A stretch of DNA of 47,889 nucleotides from NCBI GenBank assembly GCA_018268775.1, contig JAFDVV010000060.1, forward strand, positions 4,005 through 51,893, read 5' to 3'. The notes below the pieces were generated by a model. It searched no databases, had not been told where the DNA came from, and saw only the letters and a program-made list of their open reading frames with translations. Source of the stretch: Acidobacteriota bacterium. Its GTDB lineage: Bacteria > Acidobacteriota > Terriglobia > Terriglobales > Acidobacteriaceae. The translations under genes and the position numbers were made by a program. Positions 1 through 8,398 of this stretch are shown in pieces; the first letter of the stretch is position 1; each line of letters opens with the position of its first letter.

Positions 1-773
1 GAGAGTGTGACGTCCTTCATGATGGTGTAGAAGTTGCCGAAGGCGTCGTTGGCGAGCGTGTTCTGAAAGGCGACAACGGCGCGTGAGTTGACGGAGTTGG
101 TGGAGATAACAAACATCTCCGCAAGAGCGAAGGCCACGCGCTGGCGAAGCTGGTCGGGTGCGGTGAGGGTGGCCTGCCACCACTCCGACTGCAAGCAGGG
201 GATAAGACTGTTGACGCATGGCGTTGGAGGCGTTGCAGGCAGAAGCGGCTCAGTGGTGGGTGCCGCCGCGAACTGCTCGTTGATGTAGCCCTGGAGGCCG
301 GCGTCTTCAACGTGCTGGATATCCGTGAGGGTTGGCCCGAAGGTGGCCTGATCGAGCAACCGCGCCGCCGCCGTGACAGAAGCCGCCGGATAGAGGATCG
401 ACTCCGTCAATGAACCGGAAGCGGATGCGGATGCCTGACTGACCGCGGTGATGGTGACGGTGTTGGGGCTGGGTACCGAGGCGGGCGGAGTGTAGAGTCC
501 GCTCGACGAGATGCTGCCAGCAGCATTGGTGCCGCCCGTGACTCCGTTGACCTGCCAGGTCACGGCGGTGTTTGCGGAATTGCTGACGTTAGCCGTGAAC
601 TGCGTTGTGCCGCCCAGCCGCACCTGGCTGTTGCCGGTCACAGTAACGTTCACAGACTGGGACGGCCCCGAACCGCCGCCTCCGCACCCGGTAAACGCCA
701 GGAACGGAAGAAGAAGGGCGGCCTGGGAGGAACGCCTCACAAACGAACTTCGCAAAAAGACACAAGAATCCAT
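1..773 (-). CDS. DUF1800 family lipoprotein with Ig-like domain (5' part only)
   Basis: I translated the minus strand from an ATG at 773; the frame stays open to the window edge, so only about the first 257 residues are present. The N-terminus has two arginines, a hydrophobic stretch and a lipobox-like AFTGCGGGG, so it is probably a lipoprotein. Residues about 45-130 form an Ig-like segment (QFTANVSNSANTAVTWQVNG, then GLYTPP), common in acidobacterial surface proteins. From about residue 140, AARLLDQATFGPTLTDIQ and the following ALAEMFVIS match the start of DUF1800, a family of unknown function often encoded beside DUF1501 proteins; that partner would lie outside the window. The -3 lipobox residue is Phe, which is atypical. 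Confidence 0.85.
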   Translation of the reverse strand, partial: MDSCVFLRSSFVRRSSQAALLLPFLAFTGCGGGGSGPSQSVNVTVTGNSQVRLGGTTQFTANVSNSANTAVTWQVNGVTGGTNAAGSISSSGLYTPPASVPSPNTVTITAVSQASASASGSLTESILYPAASVTAAARLLDQATFGPTLTDIQHVEDAGLQGYINEQFAAAPTTEPLLPATPPTPCVNSLIPCLQSEWWQATLTAPDQLRQRVAFALAEMFVISTNSVNSRAVVAFQNTLANDAFGNFYTIMKDVTL

Positions 774-960
774 ATCGCCAGACTCCAGCCTGTACGTTCG
801 GGCTATCGTTGCCCGGCGGCGCGTGGAAGACGACCGCCTTTATTGCTCAGCAGGCATCTTGTATAACATCGCCGCGTGCAACAAGTCGCGAATTTTGTTA
901 AATAATTTTTGGTGAGTGAAACTTTCTGCGAGGTTGTGGCGTCTTTCGCGGTCTTCTCGC

Positions 961-1995
961 TCAGCCGACGTCGCTCCAGTCGAGGATGACCTTGCCGGAG
1001 CTTCCCGACCGCATGGCCTCGAAGCCCTTTTCGTATTCGCGCCAGTTGAGCCGGTGCGTGATGACGCCGGAGATGTCGAGTCCGGACTGGAGCATGACCG
1101 TCATCTTGTACCAGGTCTCGTACATCTCGCGGCCGTAGATGCCGCGAATGGTGAGCTGGTTGAAGACCACCCGGTTCCAGTCGATGGCGATCTGCTCGGA
1201 GGGAATGCCGAGCATGGCGATCTTGCCGCCGTGGCTCATGTTGGTGAGCATCTCGCGGAAGGCCGCGGGGTTGCCGGACATCTCGAGGCCGACGTCGAAG
1301 CCCTCGTGCATGTGGAGTTGCTGCTGAATCTCCTTGAGCGGCGTGGCGCGCGGATCGACGGCGAGGGTAACGCCCACCTTTGCCGCAAGGTCGCGACGGT
1401 ACTGGTTGGGGTCGGAGATGACGACGTAGCGCGCGCCCGCATGGCGTGCGACCGCGGCAGCCATGATACCGATAGGGCCGGCACCGGTGACGAGGACGTC
1501 TTCGCCCAGCACGGGAAAGGCGAGCGCGGTGTGGACGGCGTTGCCAAGCGGGTCGAAGATAGCAGCAATCTCGTGCTTGATGCCGGGAGCGTGCTGCCAG
1601 ATATTCGACATGGGCAACACAATGTACTCGGCGAACGCGCCGTCGCGATTGACACCGACGCCGAGCGTGTGGGCGCAGAGATGACGGCGTCCGGCGAGGC
1701 AGTTGCGGCAGCGTCCGCAGACGACGTGGCCCTCGCCCGAGACAAGCTGGCCAACGGCGATGTCGGTAACGTTGGAGCCAAAGGCGACGACCTCGCCGAC
1801 GAACTCGTGGCCGATGACGAGGCCCTGGCGAATGGTGGAGCTGGCCCAGGCATCCCAGTCGTAGATGTGCAGGTCGGTGCCGCAGATGCCTGTGGCGAGG
1901 ACGCGAATCTTGACGTCGTTGATGCCGATCTCTGGTTCTGGTACATCTTCAAGCCACAGGCCGCGCTCGCTGCGGCTCTTCACCAATGCCTTCAC
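961..1995 (-). CDS. tdh: L-threonine 3-dehydrogenase
   Basis: Zinc- and NAD-dependent medium-chain dehydrogenase that oxidises L-threonine to 2-amino-3-ketobutyrate in the cytoplasm. I chose the GTG at 1995 (344 aa, beginning [10 protein letters not shown]) rather than the GTG at 2004: an AAAGG lies eight bases before it but touches the upstream GTG, and the numbering then matches E. coli Tdh exactly. Visible features are the catalytic zinc Cys38 (GICGTDLH), His63-Glu64 (GHEFVGE), structural zinc cysteines 93, 96, 99 and 107, the Rossmann motif GAGPIG and the family signature [14 protein letters not shown]. The usual partner kbl (2-amino-3-ketobutyrate ligase) is not adjacent, so the downstream fate of the product cannot be read from this window. 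Confidence 0.96.
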   Translation of the reverse strand: MKALVKSRSERGLWLEDVPEPEIGINDVKIRVLATGICGTDLHIYDWDAWASSTIRQGLVIGHEFVGEVVAFGSNVTDIAVGQLVSGEGHVVCGRCRNCLAGRRHLCAHTLGVGVNRDGAFAEYIVLPMSNIWQHAPGIKHEIAAIFDPLGNAVHTALAFPVLGEDVLVTGAGPIGIMAAAVARHAGARYVVISDPNQYRRDLAAKVGVTLAVDPRATPLKEIQQQLHMHEGFDVGLEMSGNPAAFREMLTNMSHGGKIAMLGIPSEQIAIDWNRVVFNQLTIRGIYGREMYETWYKMTVMLQSGLDISGVITHRLNWREYEKGFEAMRSGSSGKVILDWSDVG

Positions 1996-2301
1996 CGGGG
2001 ACACCTTTCGTGATGCGTAAAGTTGAGCTTCAATTCGTGTTGCGCGGCCGATGGGCAGCCAATGGAATTTTACCGCCGCGGTAGAGATAGGGCCAATGCA
2101 CGAGCCACGTTTAGGTCAATTGATGTACCGGAAAATCCTTGTTAACCAAGGGCGCGATGCTGTGAGATGATTTTTGTAAAAGTCGCGCAGTTCGTGGCGT
2201 TTACGAAAGATTCCGTGCACTCAGCGTGTGACGGATTCGCAGACAGAATGTTCGTCCGCAACAACGCGATGGTGTGAGAATGGATGTGAAGGAGAGTTCC
2301 A
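1996..2301. other. Intergenic region between divergent tdh and lactonase genes
   Basis: About 306 bases without a gene, which must hold the promoters of tdh (leftward) and the lactonase pair (rightward). I see a short symmetrical sequence CCTTG-TTAAC-CAAGG at 2137-2151 and a clear ribosome-binding site (AAGGAGAG) before 2302. No convincing sigma-70 promoter or structured RNA was recognised. Confidence 0.5.
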
Positions 2302-3423
2302 ATGCGTAACCAAAAGGGCGTGAGCCGCAGAGGATTCGTTCAGTTGATGGGTGCGGCAGCCGTCGCGACTCCAGGGCTGTCCATGTTTGCCTCCACTTCT
2401 TCGGCAAAGAATGGCTTCGCCTACGTTGGCTGCTCTGGCGGAGAGAAGGACGCGATTGAGGTGTTTGCGGTTCGCGGCGGACGCTGGACTTCCATTCAGC
2501 GCGTCGCGAGCGACCGCCCCGTCAGCATGACGCTCTCCCGTGACCGGCGTTTTCTTTACGTGGTCAACGAAGTCTCCGAGTACAAGGGCCTTCCGACGGG
2601 AACAGTGGAAGCCTACACCGTAGCACGCGACGGCAGAATTGCGCTGCTGAACCGGCAGGCGCTTTCGCTTTCGGCGACGATGCCGCGACACCTTGCAATC
2701 TCCCCGGATGGAAAGAGCATTGTCGTAACGGCGCAGGGCGGCGGTGCATACAACCTGATGCAGATCGGCGAGGACGGTTCGGTGGGACGCGCATCGGGAA
2801 TCCTGAAAGAGACGGGAACGGAGACAAGCGCGGCACAGCCGCAGATGGCGATCTTCGACGGAGCGGGCCGCGTGGTGAGCGCAGACCAGGGCACCGGGTT
2901 GATGAGTGTACTCACCATGGAGGACAACGGCTTGACGGCCTCGACGCGCAGTCTTGCGGAGAACGGGAGCGGGCCGTTGCATATCGCGATGCACTCCAGC
3001 GGCAGGTCGCTCTATATTGCCCATGAGGATTCGCTGCAACACTTTGCCTACAATGCGAGCACTGGACGGATCGGTGGTCTGCGTCAGCACATTGCAGGAG
3101 CAGGCGTGGCGGATGGCTCCAGAACGCTAGCCGTTCATCCGTCGGGAGAGACTCTGTTTGCCTGCAACAGCGACAAAGGCATCACGGCATGGCAGACGAA
3201 CGGCTCCACCGGCGCACTGCGCCGCATAGGCCGCTATGGGGAGACATGGGGCGCGTTGCACGCGATCGACGTCTCGCACGACGGCGGTTCTCTGACGGCG
3301 ATCAGCCGCGAGGACAGCAGAGTTCTGGGAGCGACGATCGACGCCGCAACCGGACAGTTGAACGAAGGTGGAACGCTGGCACGCGTTGAATCGCCAGTGA
3401 GCCTGATCGTCGCACTGGGCTAG
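2302..3423 (+). CDS. Tat-exported beta-propeller lactonase-family protein (first of a pair)
   Basis: 373 aa. The N-terminus SRRGFVQLMGAAAV is a twin-arginine signal, so the protein is expected to be exported folded. The rest is built of repeated propeller strands such as RFLYVVNEVSEYKG, HLAISPDGKSIVV and LAVHPSGETLFACN, typical of the 6-phosphogluconolactonase-like (YbhE/Pgl type) lactonase family. Periplasmic location makes a phosphorylated substrate unlikely; a sugar lactone is a better guess. The start is fixed by AAGGAGAG. It is followed 48 bases later by a second lactonase on the same strand, so the two are probably co-transcribed. They share only the propeller pattern and Tat signal at sight, suggesting an old duplication or different substrates. 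Confidence 0.88.
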   Translation: MRNQKGVSRRGFVQLMGAAAVATPGLSMFASTSSAKNGFAYVGCSGGEKDAIEVFAVRGGRWTSIQRVASDRPVSMTLSRDRRFLYVVNEVSEYKGLPTGTVEAYTVARDGRIALLNRQALSLSATMPRHLAISPDGKSIVVTAQGGGAYNLMQIGEDGSVGRASGILKETGTETSAAQPQMAIFDGAGRVVSADQGTGLMSVLTMEDNGLTASTRSLAENGSGPLHIAMHSSGRSLYIAHEDSLQHFAYNASTGRIGGLRQHIAGAGVADGSRTLAVHPSGETLFACNSDKGITAWQTNGSTGALRRIGRYGETWGALHAIDVSHDGGSLTAISREDSRVLGATIDAATGQLNEGGTLARVESPVSLIVALG

Positions 3424-3471
3424 CACGCAACACAACCGGCAGCAGACGCAAACGACAAGATACGAGGAGAG

Positions 3472-4638
3472 ATGATGGCACGGATTTCGAGGCGTGGGTT
3501 TGTAAAGAGTTCTGCCGCGGTTGCCGCCCTGGGCTGCAGCCCATTGGCTTTGCTGGCAAAGTCTTCGAGCGAGCATAAGCTGTTTGTCGGTACGTCGACA
3601 GGACAGGGCAGCAAGGGAATCTACTCCTACACCTTCGATTCGACGACGGGCGCGCTGAAGCAGACGGGACTTGCGGCAGAGGCAGACAGCCCAACCTTCC
3701 TCGCTATCGCTCCCAATGGCAAGACGCTGTTTACGGCAAACGAGATCAACCGCTTCGAGGACAAGCGAAGTGGAGCGGTCTCAAGCTATTCGGTGGACCG
3801 CGCCGCGATGAAGCTGACCAAGATCAACGAGGTCGCCGCAGGAGGGTCGGGCACCTGCCACGTCACTGTCGACCACACGGGGCGCTGCGCCTTCGCAGCC
3901 AACTACGGTGGAGGAAGCGCGTCGTCCTTTTCAGTGGACCCCTCCGGAAAGCTCAGCGACGCCGTCTCCTTCTTTCAGTACACGGGAAGCGGCCCGAAGC
4001 CGCAGCAGCGTGGACCGCGAGGCCATCGCGTGACGGTCTCTCCCGACAACAAGTATCTGTTTGTGAACGACCTCGGCCTGGACGAGATCCACGTCTACCA
4101 CCTGGATGCGGCGACTGCGAAGCTCACCCCGCAGGACCCCCCGGCGTGGAAGGCTGAGCCAGGATCGGGCCCGCGTTCCCTGCTCTTTCACCCGAACCGC
4201 AAATGGGCCTACTGCGTGAACGAGGTCGGCTCCTCGGTGAACGTGCTGGACTGGGACGCGAAGAAGGGCGTCTTTACGACGAAGCAACTGATCTCGACCG
4301 TATCTACCGACAATACGGGGCCTTCGGCTCCGTCGGATATCGTGATGGATAAGAAGGGGCAGTTCTGCTATGTGGCGAACCGCCTGGCCCCGAACGACTT
4401 TATGGTGTCGTTCTCAATTTCACCTGCCGATGGAAAGCTGACGCTGATGGAGAGGACCTCGTGCGGCGGAAAGACGCCGCGTCACATCGCACTCGACCCC
4501 ACAGGCAAGTGGCTACTGGTTGCCAATCAGGCAACGGACAACCTCTCTGTGTTCGCGCGTGACAGCAAGACGGGCAAACTGGCGAATGAGGGCAAGGACT
4601 TCCCTCTCTCGCGGCCACAGTGCATTCTGTTCATCTGA
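3472..4638 (+). CDS. Tat-exported beta-propeller lactonase-family protein (second of a pair)
   Basis: 388 aa. ISRRGFVKSSAAVAAL is a Tat signal. The mature part is a seven-bladed-propeller lactonase-family sequence with the family's typical strings LFVGTSTGQGSKGIYSY, CAFAANYGGGSASSF, GPRGHRVTVSPDNKYLFVND, GPRSLLFHPNRKWAYCVNE and the terminal RHIALDPTGKWLLVANQ; length fits the family. It is closer to classical Pgl/YkgB lactonases than its upstream neighbour. Two ATGs are adjacent (3472 and 3475); GAGGAGAG is better spaced from the second. The gene ends at a strong hairpin shared with the convergent amidohydrolase gene. A role in opening sugar lactones outside the cytoplasm is inferred, possibly feeding the neighbouring minus-strand block. 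Confidence 0.9.
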   Translation: MMARISRRGFVKSSAAVAALGCSPLALLAKSSSEHKLFVGTSTGQGSKGIYSYTFDSTTGALKQTGLAAEADSPTFLAIAPNGKTLFTANEINRFEDKRSGAVSSYSVDRAAMKLTKINEVAAGGSGTCHVTVDHTGRCAFAANYGGGSASSFSVDPSGKLSDAVSFFQYTGSGPKPQQRGPRGHRVTVSPDNKYLFVNDLGLDEIHVYHLDAATAKLTPQDPPAWKAEPGSGPRSLLFHPNRKWAYCVNEVGSSVNVLDWDAKKGVFTTKQLISTVSTDNTGPSAPSDIVMDKKGQFCYVANRLAPNDFMVSFSISPADGKLTLMERTSCGGKTPRHIALDPTGKWLLVANQATDNLSVFARDSKTGKLANEGKDFPLSRPQCILFI

Positions 4639-4672
4639 TATCCCGGAGCAAAAACATCTCGGACAAAATTGC

Positions 4673-4713
4673 AAAGTAAAACCGCTCAGGGATCGCCTGA
4701 GCGGTTTCACTTT
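4673..4713. terminator. Bidirectional hairpin terminator between convergent genes
   Basis: A perfect 12-bp stem AAACCGCTCAGG / CCTGAGCGGTTT (4679-4690 with 4696-4707) around a 5-base loop. After one A-C mismatch the arms continue as AAAGT / ACTTT. The A and T flanks allow termination from both the lactonase operon (rightward) and the amidohydrolase operon (leftward). Confidence 0.85.
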
Positions 4714-4730
4714 GAGTGATGCGGGGCCGG

Positions 4731-6128
4731 TTAGTGGCGGTCGTTGTCGCTGGGACGCTGCACCGGAACGCGGGGCGCGAAGCTCGTCCAGCGATACGCA
4801 TAGGGCGCGTTGGCGTCGGGCTTGGCGTCCCACTTCTCTGCTTCCATACCGTTGAGGTCGTACACGATCTTTCCTCCCTTGATCGTGATCTCGGCGACCA
4901 GCTTCTTGTTTCCATCGACACGGCCGTTGACCATGTCCGTGAATCCGAAGTGCCCGTCTTCAAGGCGCAGGACGGCAACATCGGCGACAGAGCCGACGGA
5001 GAGATTGCCAAGCCCTTCTTGCTTGATCTCATGCGCGGGATGCGAGGTCATCTCGGCCACGGCCTCCTTCAGCGAGAGACCGATCGCCATCATCTTGCTG
5101 GCAACGTTGAGCTCGTCTTTGGTTGCGCCGTTCATGCTGCCGATGTGCAGGTCGGTCGAGATGGAGTCGGGGATGAAGCCATCCTTGACCATGGGAACGG
5201 CGAGCGAGAACTTGAAGCTGCCGCCGCCGGTGCCGGTGTCGAAGAAGATACCGCGCTTGCGGCCTTCGATGAAGGCCTTGCTTGGGCCCAGGGTGACGGG
5301 ATCCTGCTCGTTGCGCAGGCCGGAGTACATGTGCGTGTAGATGTCGCCGGGGCGCAGCTTCTTGGTGAGCAGGTCATAGAGCGGGCGGCTCTCCGGGTGG
5401 TTCTCGCCGAAGTCGACCATGACGGGAATGTTGGCCTTGGTACCGGCGATGACTGCCTGCTCAACGGGGGTCCACTCCGGGCCAGCATAGTGCGCGGTCT
5501 TGATACCGACGACGACGCCGGGATACTTGAGCGCCATCTTCGCGGTGGCCTCGCCGTCCATGTCGGCCTGATTGTTCTCATACTTACCGCCGCGCATACC
5601 GGCTCCCACGATGTTGAGCATGACGAGGACACGGGTCTTGGAGCGATCAACGATCTTGTCCTTGAAGTCTTCGAAGTTGCGCCAGCCGGAGCAGCCCGCA
5701 TCGACCACGGTGGTGACTCCTGCGCGGAAGGTGAAGCCATCGGGCGGAATGCTGTTGTCGCCGGCGTAGGAGTTGCGCTCACCGGGATTGATGAAGGCAT
5801 GGAAGTGGATATCGATCAGACCGGGCGTGACATAAAGGCCCTTTACGTCGATGGCCTTGAGCGCGTCGGACGCCGCGATGTGCGGGGCGACCTTGGCGAT
5901 CTTGCCGTCCTTGATCGCAACGTCCATCACCGAGTCGACGTGGTTCTTGTCGTCGAGGACGTGGCCGTTCTGGAGGATGAGGTCGTAGGCGATGTTTGCC
6001 GGAGGCTGAGGGAGCCGGGGACGGGGCCCCTCCTGGGCGAAGGCATGAACCGATGCGGCGGCCAGCGAGAGGACCGCGCAACAGGAGGCGATAGATCGTG
6101 TCGATCGTTTGCGAAGTGAGTGGATCAT
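4731..6128 (-). CDS. Exported COG3964 amidohydrolase (EF_0837/AHA_3915-like)
   Basis: 465 aa from the ATG at 6128, chosen because AAGGAG lies four bases upstream; residues 1-31 form a Sec signal (ending HAFAQ). It belongs to the amidohydrolase superfamily branch often found beside SelA-like PLP enzymes. Visible motifs are H108-F-H110, Lys210 (VVGIK, the probable carbamylated lysine), His266 (YTHMYSG) and Asp326 (STDLHIG). Where relatives, as I recall them, have MVHIG there is MVDFG, so a canonical metal-ligand His is Asp239 here; and the usual GHGxxSF is GTGGGSF. Characterised relatives (Atu3266, Oant2987) cleave acetyl-(R)-mandelate, natural substrate unknown. It is the last gene of the minus-strand block, 84 bases after a SelA-like gene, and has a paralogue at 45227. 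Confidence 0.9.
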   Translation of the reverse strand: MIHSLRKRSTRSIASCCAVLSLAAASVHAFAQEGPRPRLPQPPANIAYDLILQNGHVLDDKNHVDSVMDVAIKDGKIAKVAPHIAASDALKAIDVKGLYVTPGLIDIHFHAFINPGERNSYAGDNSIPPDGFTFRAGVTTVVDAGCSGWRNFEDFKDKIVDRSKTRVLVMLNIVGAGMRGGKYENNQADMDGEATAKMALKYPGVVVGIKTAHYAGPEWTPVEQAVIAGTKANIPVMVDFGENHPESRPLYDLLTKKLRPGDIYTHMYSGLRNEQDPVTLGPSKAFIEGRKRGIFFDTGTGGGSFKFSLAVPMVKDGFIPDSISTDLHIGSMNGATKDELNVASKMMAIGLSLKEAVAEMTSHPAHEIKQEGLGNLSVGSVADVAVLRLEDGHFGFTDMVNGRVDGNKKLVAEITIKGGKIVYDLNGMEAEKWDAKPDANAPYAYRWTSFAPRVPVQRPSDNDRH

Positions 6129-6212
6129 GGTGCTCCTTATCATTTGAAACGGCTGATTGTAGTTAATACGTTCGCGCGGGCAGCAACTTACGCACCCGTT
6201 TCGCAAATATCT

Positions 6213-7820
6213 TCAGGAGCGGATGGCCTTCCACGTTGCATCGCCAAACTCGCCCATGTTGACGGTACCGGCAACCTCGTTGCCTTCCACCTTGCCTTTG
6301 AACGTCCACATGATGGTGTTGCCGCCAACGGCCATCCCGCTGTGAAGCTCCAGTTGGTCGGCGTGGATGCTTCCCTTCATGCCGGCCTTGTATATCTCGC
6401 CGATCTGCTCGCCGGTAACATCGTTGCCGCTTTGCTGGAGCGAGAACCTCTGCTCGCCGGTGCCACGCGGGTAGTCGATGGTAACTGCCCAGTCGCCACT
6501 GACCTTTGCGGGCTCGCCGGTGGGGATGAGGGGGTTCTCGTAGTGGCCGGGCTTTGTCAGCGCTTCGTAGATGGCGTCGGCGATGATCTTCTCTTCTCCG
6601 GTGTCCATCATGTACGGCATGATTGAGACGGAGCTTTCCATCATGTCGGGGCGCTTGCCGCGAGCGCCTGCGACAGCGATGCGCGGTGTGCCGTCGAAGA
6701 GGTGCGCGGCAAGCTCAGTGCCGGTGATCTTCAACACGTTCGCGTCCCACTTGATCTGCAACACAGGGGCACGGTTGGAGAGGTCTTCAGGCTCGTGATA
6801 CGCAAAGCTGGTCGAAGGTAGCACTTTGAGGCGGTTCTCGATATTGTTCAGCCACGAGCGCCACGTTTTTTGCTCGGCGGCATGGTCGCGCTTGTACCAG
6901 GCTTCGACGGCTGCGAGCACGCCCATCGCCTCTTCCTTGCTGCACTTCAGGGCTCGGCCAAAGTTGTGGTGCGGCGCGGCCTGGAAGTAGGCGGCCTTGC
7001 AGAGGTCTTTCTGGCCGAGAAGGATTCCCGAGGACTGCGGGCCGCGAAGGCATTTGCCGCCCGAGTAGCCGACCAGAGTCGCGCCATGTTGTATGTGGAT
7101 GTTGGGGCTCAGCGGCTCCTCTGCTGCGGCATCGACAAAGACGGGGACGTTCTTCGTCTTCGCGATGGTACAGACGTTCTGGATACTCATCGGCCCGCTG
7201 GCATTGCCGGGGTTTGACATCATATAGATCATCGCGACGCGATCGGAGAGCTTCGAGCTTAGCTCATCGGGAGTCGAAACCTCGACGATTTCAACACCAA
7301 GCATGCGCACGCCGAAGTCGTACTGATTGCGCGACCCCTTGGGGATGATGACTTGGTCTTTCTTCTTCTTGTAGGGGAGAATCTGGCTCTCTTCGACGTT
7401 GGAGCCGACCATGCAGGCGATGGTGGCCAGACAGATGGCCGCCTCGCAGCCCGTCGTTGCAATTCCCCACTCAGCTCCCATCAGCTTGCCCAGTTGGGCA
7501 CCGATGCCGTTCATCATCTCATCGAGATGCACGTAGTAGAACGAGGCGTCATACATGGCCTGCTTGACCTCAGGCAGCGAACGCGAGCCGCTGAGGATCG
7601 TAAAGGTGCCGCGCCCATTGACGATGGGACGGACACCGATACGGGTGAAGAGATTGTCGGAGTCGTTGCCCTGCCTCGCCGGAAGCTTGTGTTCGGAGCC
7701 AGGCTTTTCAGCGGCGGCGGCAAGCGGGGAGACCGCGCTTGCCGCACCCAGGGCCGAGAGCATCCCGGTCTGCTTGATCACATCGCGCCGCGACCAGCGC
7801 GTCTTGCCAAAGAGGGACAT
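6213..7820 (-). CDS. Tat-exported SelA-like PLP-dependent enzyme with C-terminal beta domain
   Basis: 535 aa. SRRDVIKQTGMLSALG (from residue 10) is a Tat signal. Residues about 57-425 form a fold-type I PLP domain of the SelA-related family that includes glucosaminate-6-phosphate ammonia-lyase (DgaE): NGRGTFTILSG, Asp230 (VFVDAAAEEP) and the cofactor lysine Lys256 in GYSGGKCLRGPQSSGILLG. It is not selenocysteine synthase: no selB or tRNA-Sec is nearby and it is exported. Residues about 440-535 are an added beta-rich domain (SGDWAVTIDY, FSLQQSGNDVTGE, FKGKVEGNEVAGTV) of the kind seen at the ends of acidobacterial secreted enzymes. AAAGG precedes the ATG. It lies 47 bases after the RidA-like gene. 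Substrate unknown; an elimination or deamination of a hydroxy-amino acid is inferred. Confidence 0.9.
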   Translation of the reverse strand: MSLFGKTRWSRRDVIKQTGMLSALGAASAVSPLAAAAEKPGSEHKLPARQGNDSDNLFTRIGVRPIVNGRGTFTILSGSRSLPEVKQAMYDASFYYVHLDEMMNGIGAQLGKLMGAEWGIATTGCEAAICLATIACMVGSNVEESQILPYKKKKDQVIIPKGSRNQYDFGVRMLGVEIVEVSTPDELSSKLSDRVAMIYMMSNPGNASGPMSIQNVCTIAKTKNVPVFVDAAAEEPLSPNIHIQHGATLVGYSGGKCLRGPQSSGILLGQKDLCKAAYFQAAPHHNFGRALKCSKEEAMGVLAAVEAWYKRDHAAEQKTWRSWLNNIENRLKVLPSTSFAYHEPEDLSNRAPVLQIKWDANVLKITGTELAAHLFDGTPRIAVAGARGKRPDMMESSVSIMPYMMDTGEEKIIADAIYEALTKPGHYENPLIPTGEPAKVSGDWAVTIDYPRGTGEQRFSLQQSGNDVTGEQIGEIYKAGMKGSIHADQLELHSGMAVGGNTIMWTFKGKVEGNEVAGTVNMGEFGDATWKAIRS

Positions 7821-7867
7821 GGGCTTACCTTTCCTTGATTGCTGCGATGACTCCGACCCGAGGTCGA

Positions 7868-8365
7868 CTAAGCGTAGGCGATGCAGTCGATCTCGACGAG
7901 CGAGTCGCCGGGGATGCCGCCCGCTGCCGCAATGGTGGTGCGGACAGGCGGAGTGTCGCCCCAGTTGGCCGTCGCGTAGACGCTGTTCATCGCGGTGTAG
8001 TCCTTCAGGTCGTTCAGGTAGACGTTGACCTTCAGCACCTTCTCCATCGAAGAGCCGGCCTTGATCAGGTTCTTCTCAAGCTCATCGAGAACGTGCTTGG
8101 TGTGCTCTTCGACGGTGCCCTTGAAGTGCGCGCCGATACCGGCAAGAAAGACCATGTTGCCGTAGGTGATGATGCTGGAAAACAGCGGCTTCTTCGCCGG
8201 AGTGGTGGGAACCTTGTCGGCCTGGGTCTTTGGCGGAATGGACTTCTTCTCCAGCTTGCCGGAGACCTGCGCGCTGGCGGTCTGCGTCAGCGCCGCTCCG
8301 CCGGTAACGGCAACGGCGGCCGCGGCCGCGTTCTTGAGAAGACCTCTTCGGGATTGCTTTTCCAT
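7868..8365 (-). CDS. Tat-exported RidA-family protein
   Basis: 165 aa: a Tat signal (SRRGLLKNAAAAAVAV), then a linker, then a Rid domain from about residue 60 (LFSSIITYGNMVFLAG, VLKVNVYLNDLKDYTAMNSVY). Arg142 in PPVRTTIAAA and Glu158 in VEIDCIAYA sit at the positions of the catalytic Arg105 and Glu120 of E. coli RidA, so it should hydrolyse enamines or imines to 2-oxo acids. Rid proteins normally act in the cytoplasm on products of PLP dehydratases; this one is exported together with two PLP enzymes encoded immediately on either side, which strongly suggests it handles their product. AAGGAG lies eight bases before the ATG. Gaps to neighbours are 33 and 47 bases. Confidence 0.92.
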   Translation of the reverse strand: MEKQSRRGLLKNAAAAAVAVTGGAALTQTASAQVSGKLEKKSIPPKTQADKVPTTPAKKPLFSSIITYGNMVFLAGIGAHFKGTVEEHTKHVLDELEKNLIKAGSSMEKVLKVNVYLNDLKDYTAMNSVYATANWGDTPPVRTTIAAAGGIPGDSLVEIDCIAYA

Positions 8366-8398
8366 GATGCTTACTCCTTGTCTCGGTTAGTGGAACAG

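Noticed and set aside
2137..2151. CCTTG-TTAAC-CAAGG as an operator
   Set aside because: Only 5-bp arms and a single occurrence; too weak to call as a feature.
4716..6119. Long open frame on the plus strand opposite the amidohydrolase
   Set aside because: It is the antisense of a clearly conserved enzyme; its translation is rich in Asp, Gly and Val with no family motif, as expected from high-GC codon bias.
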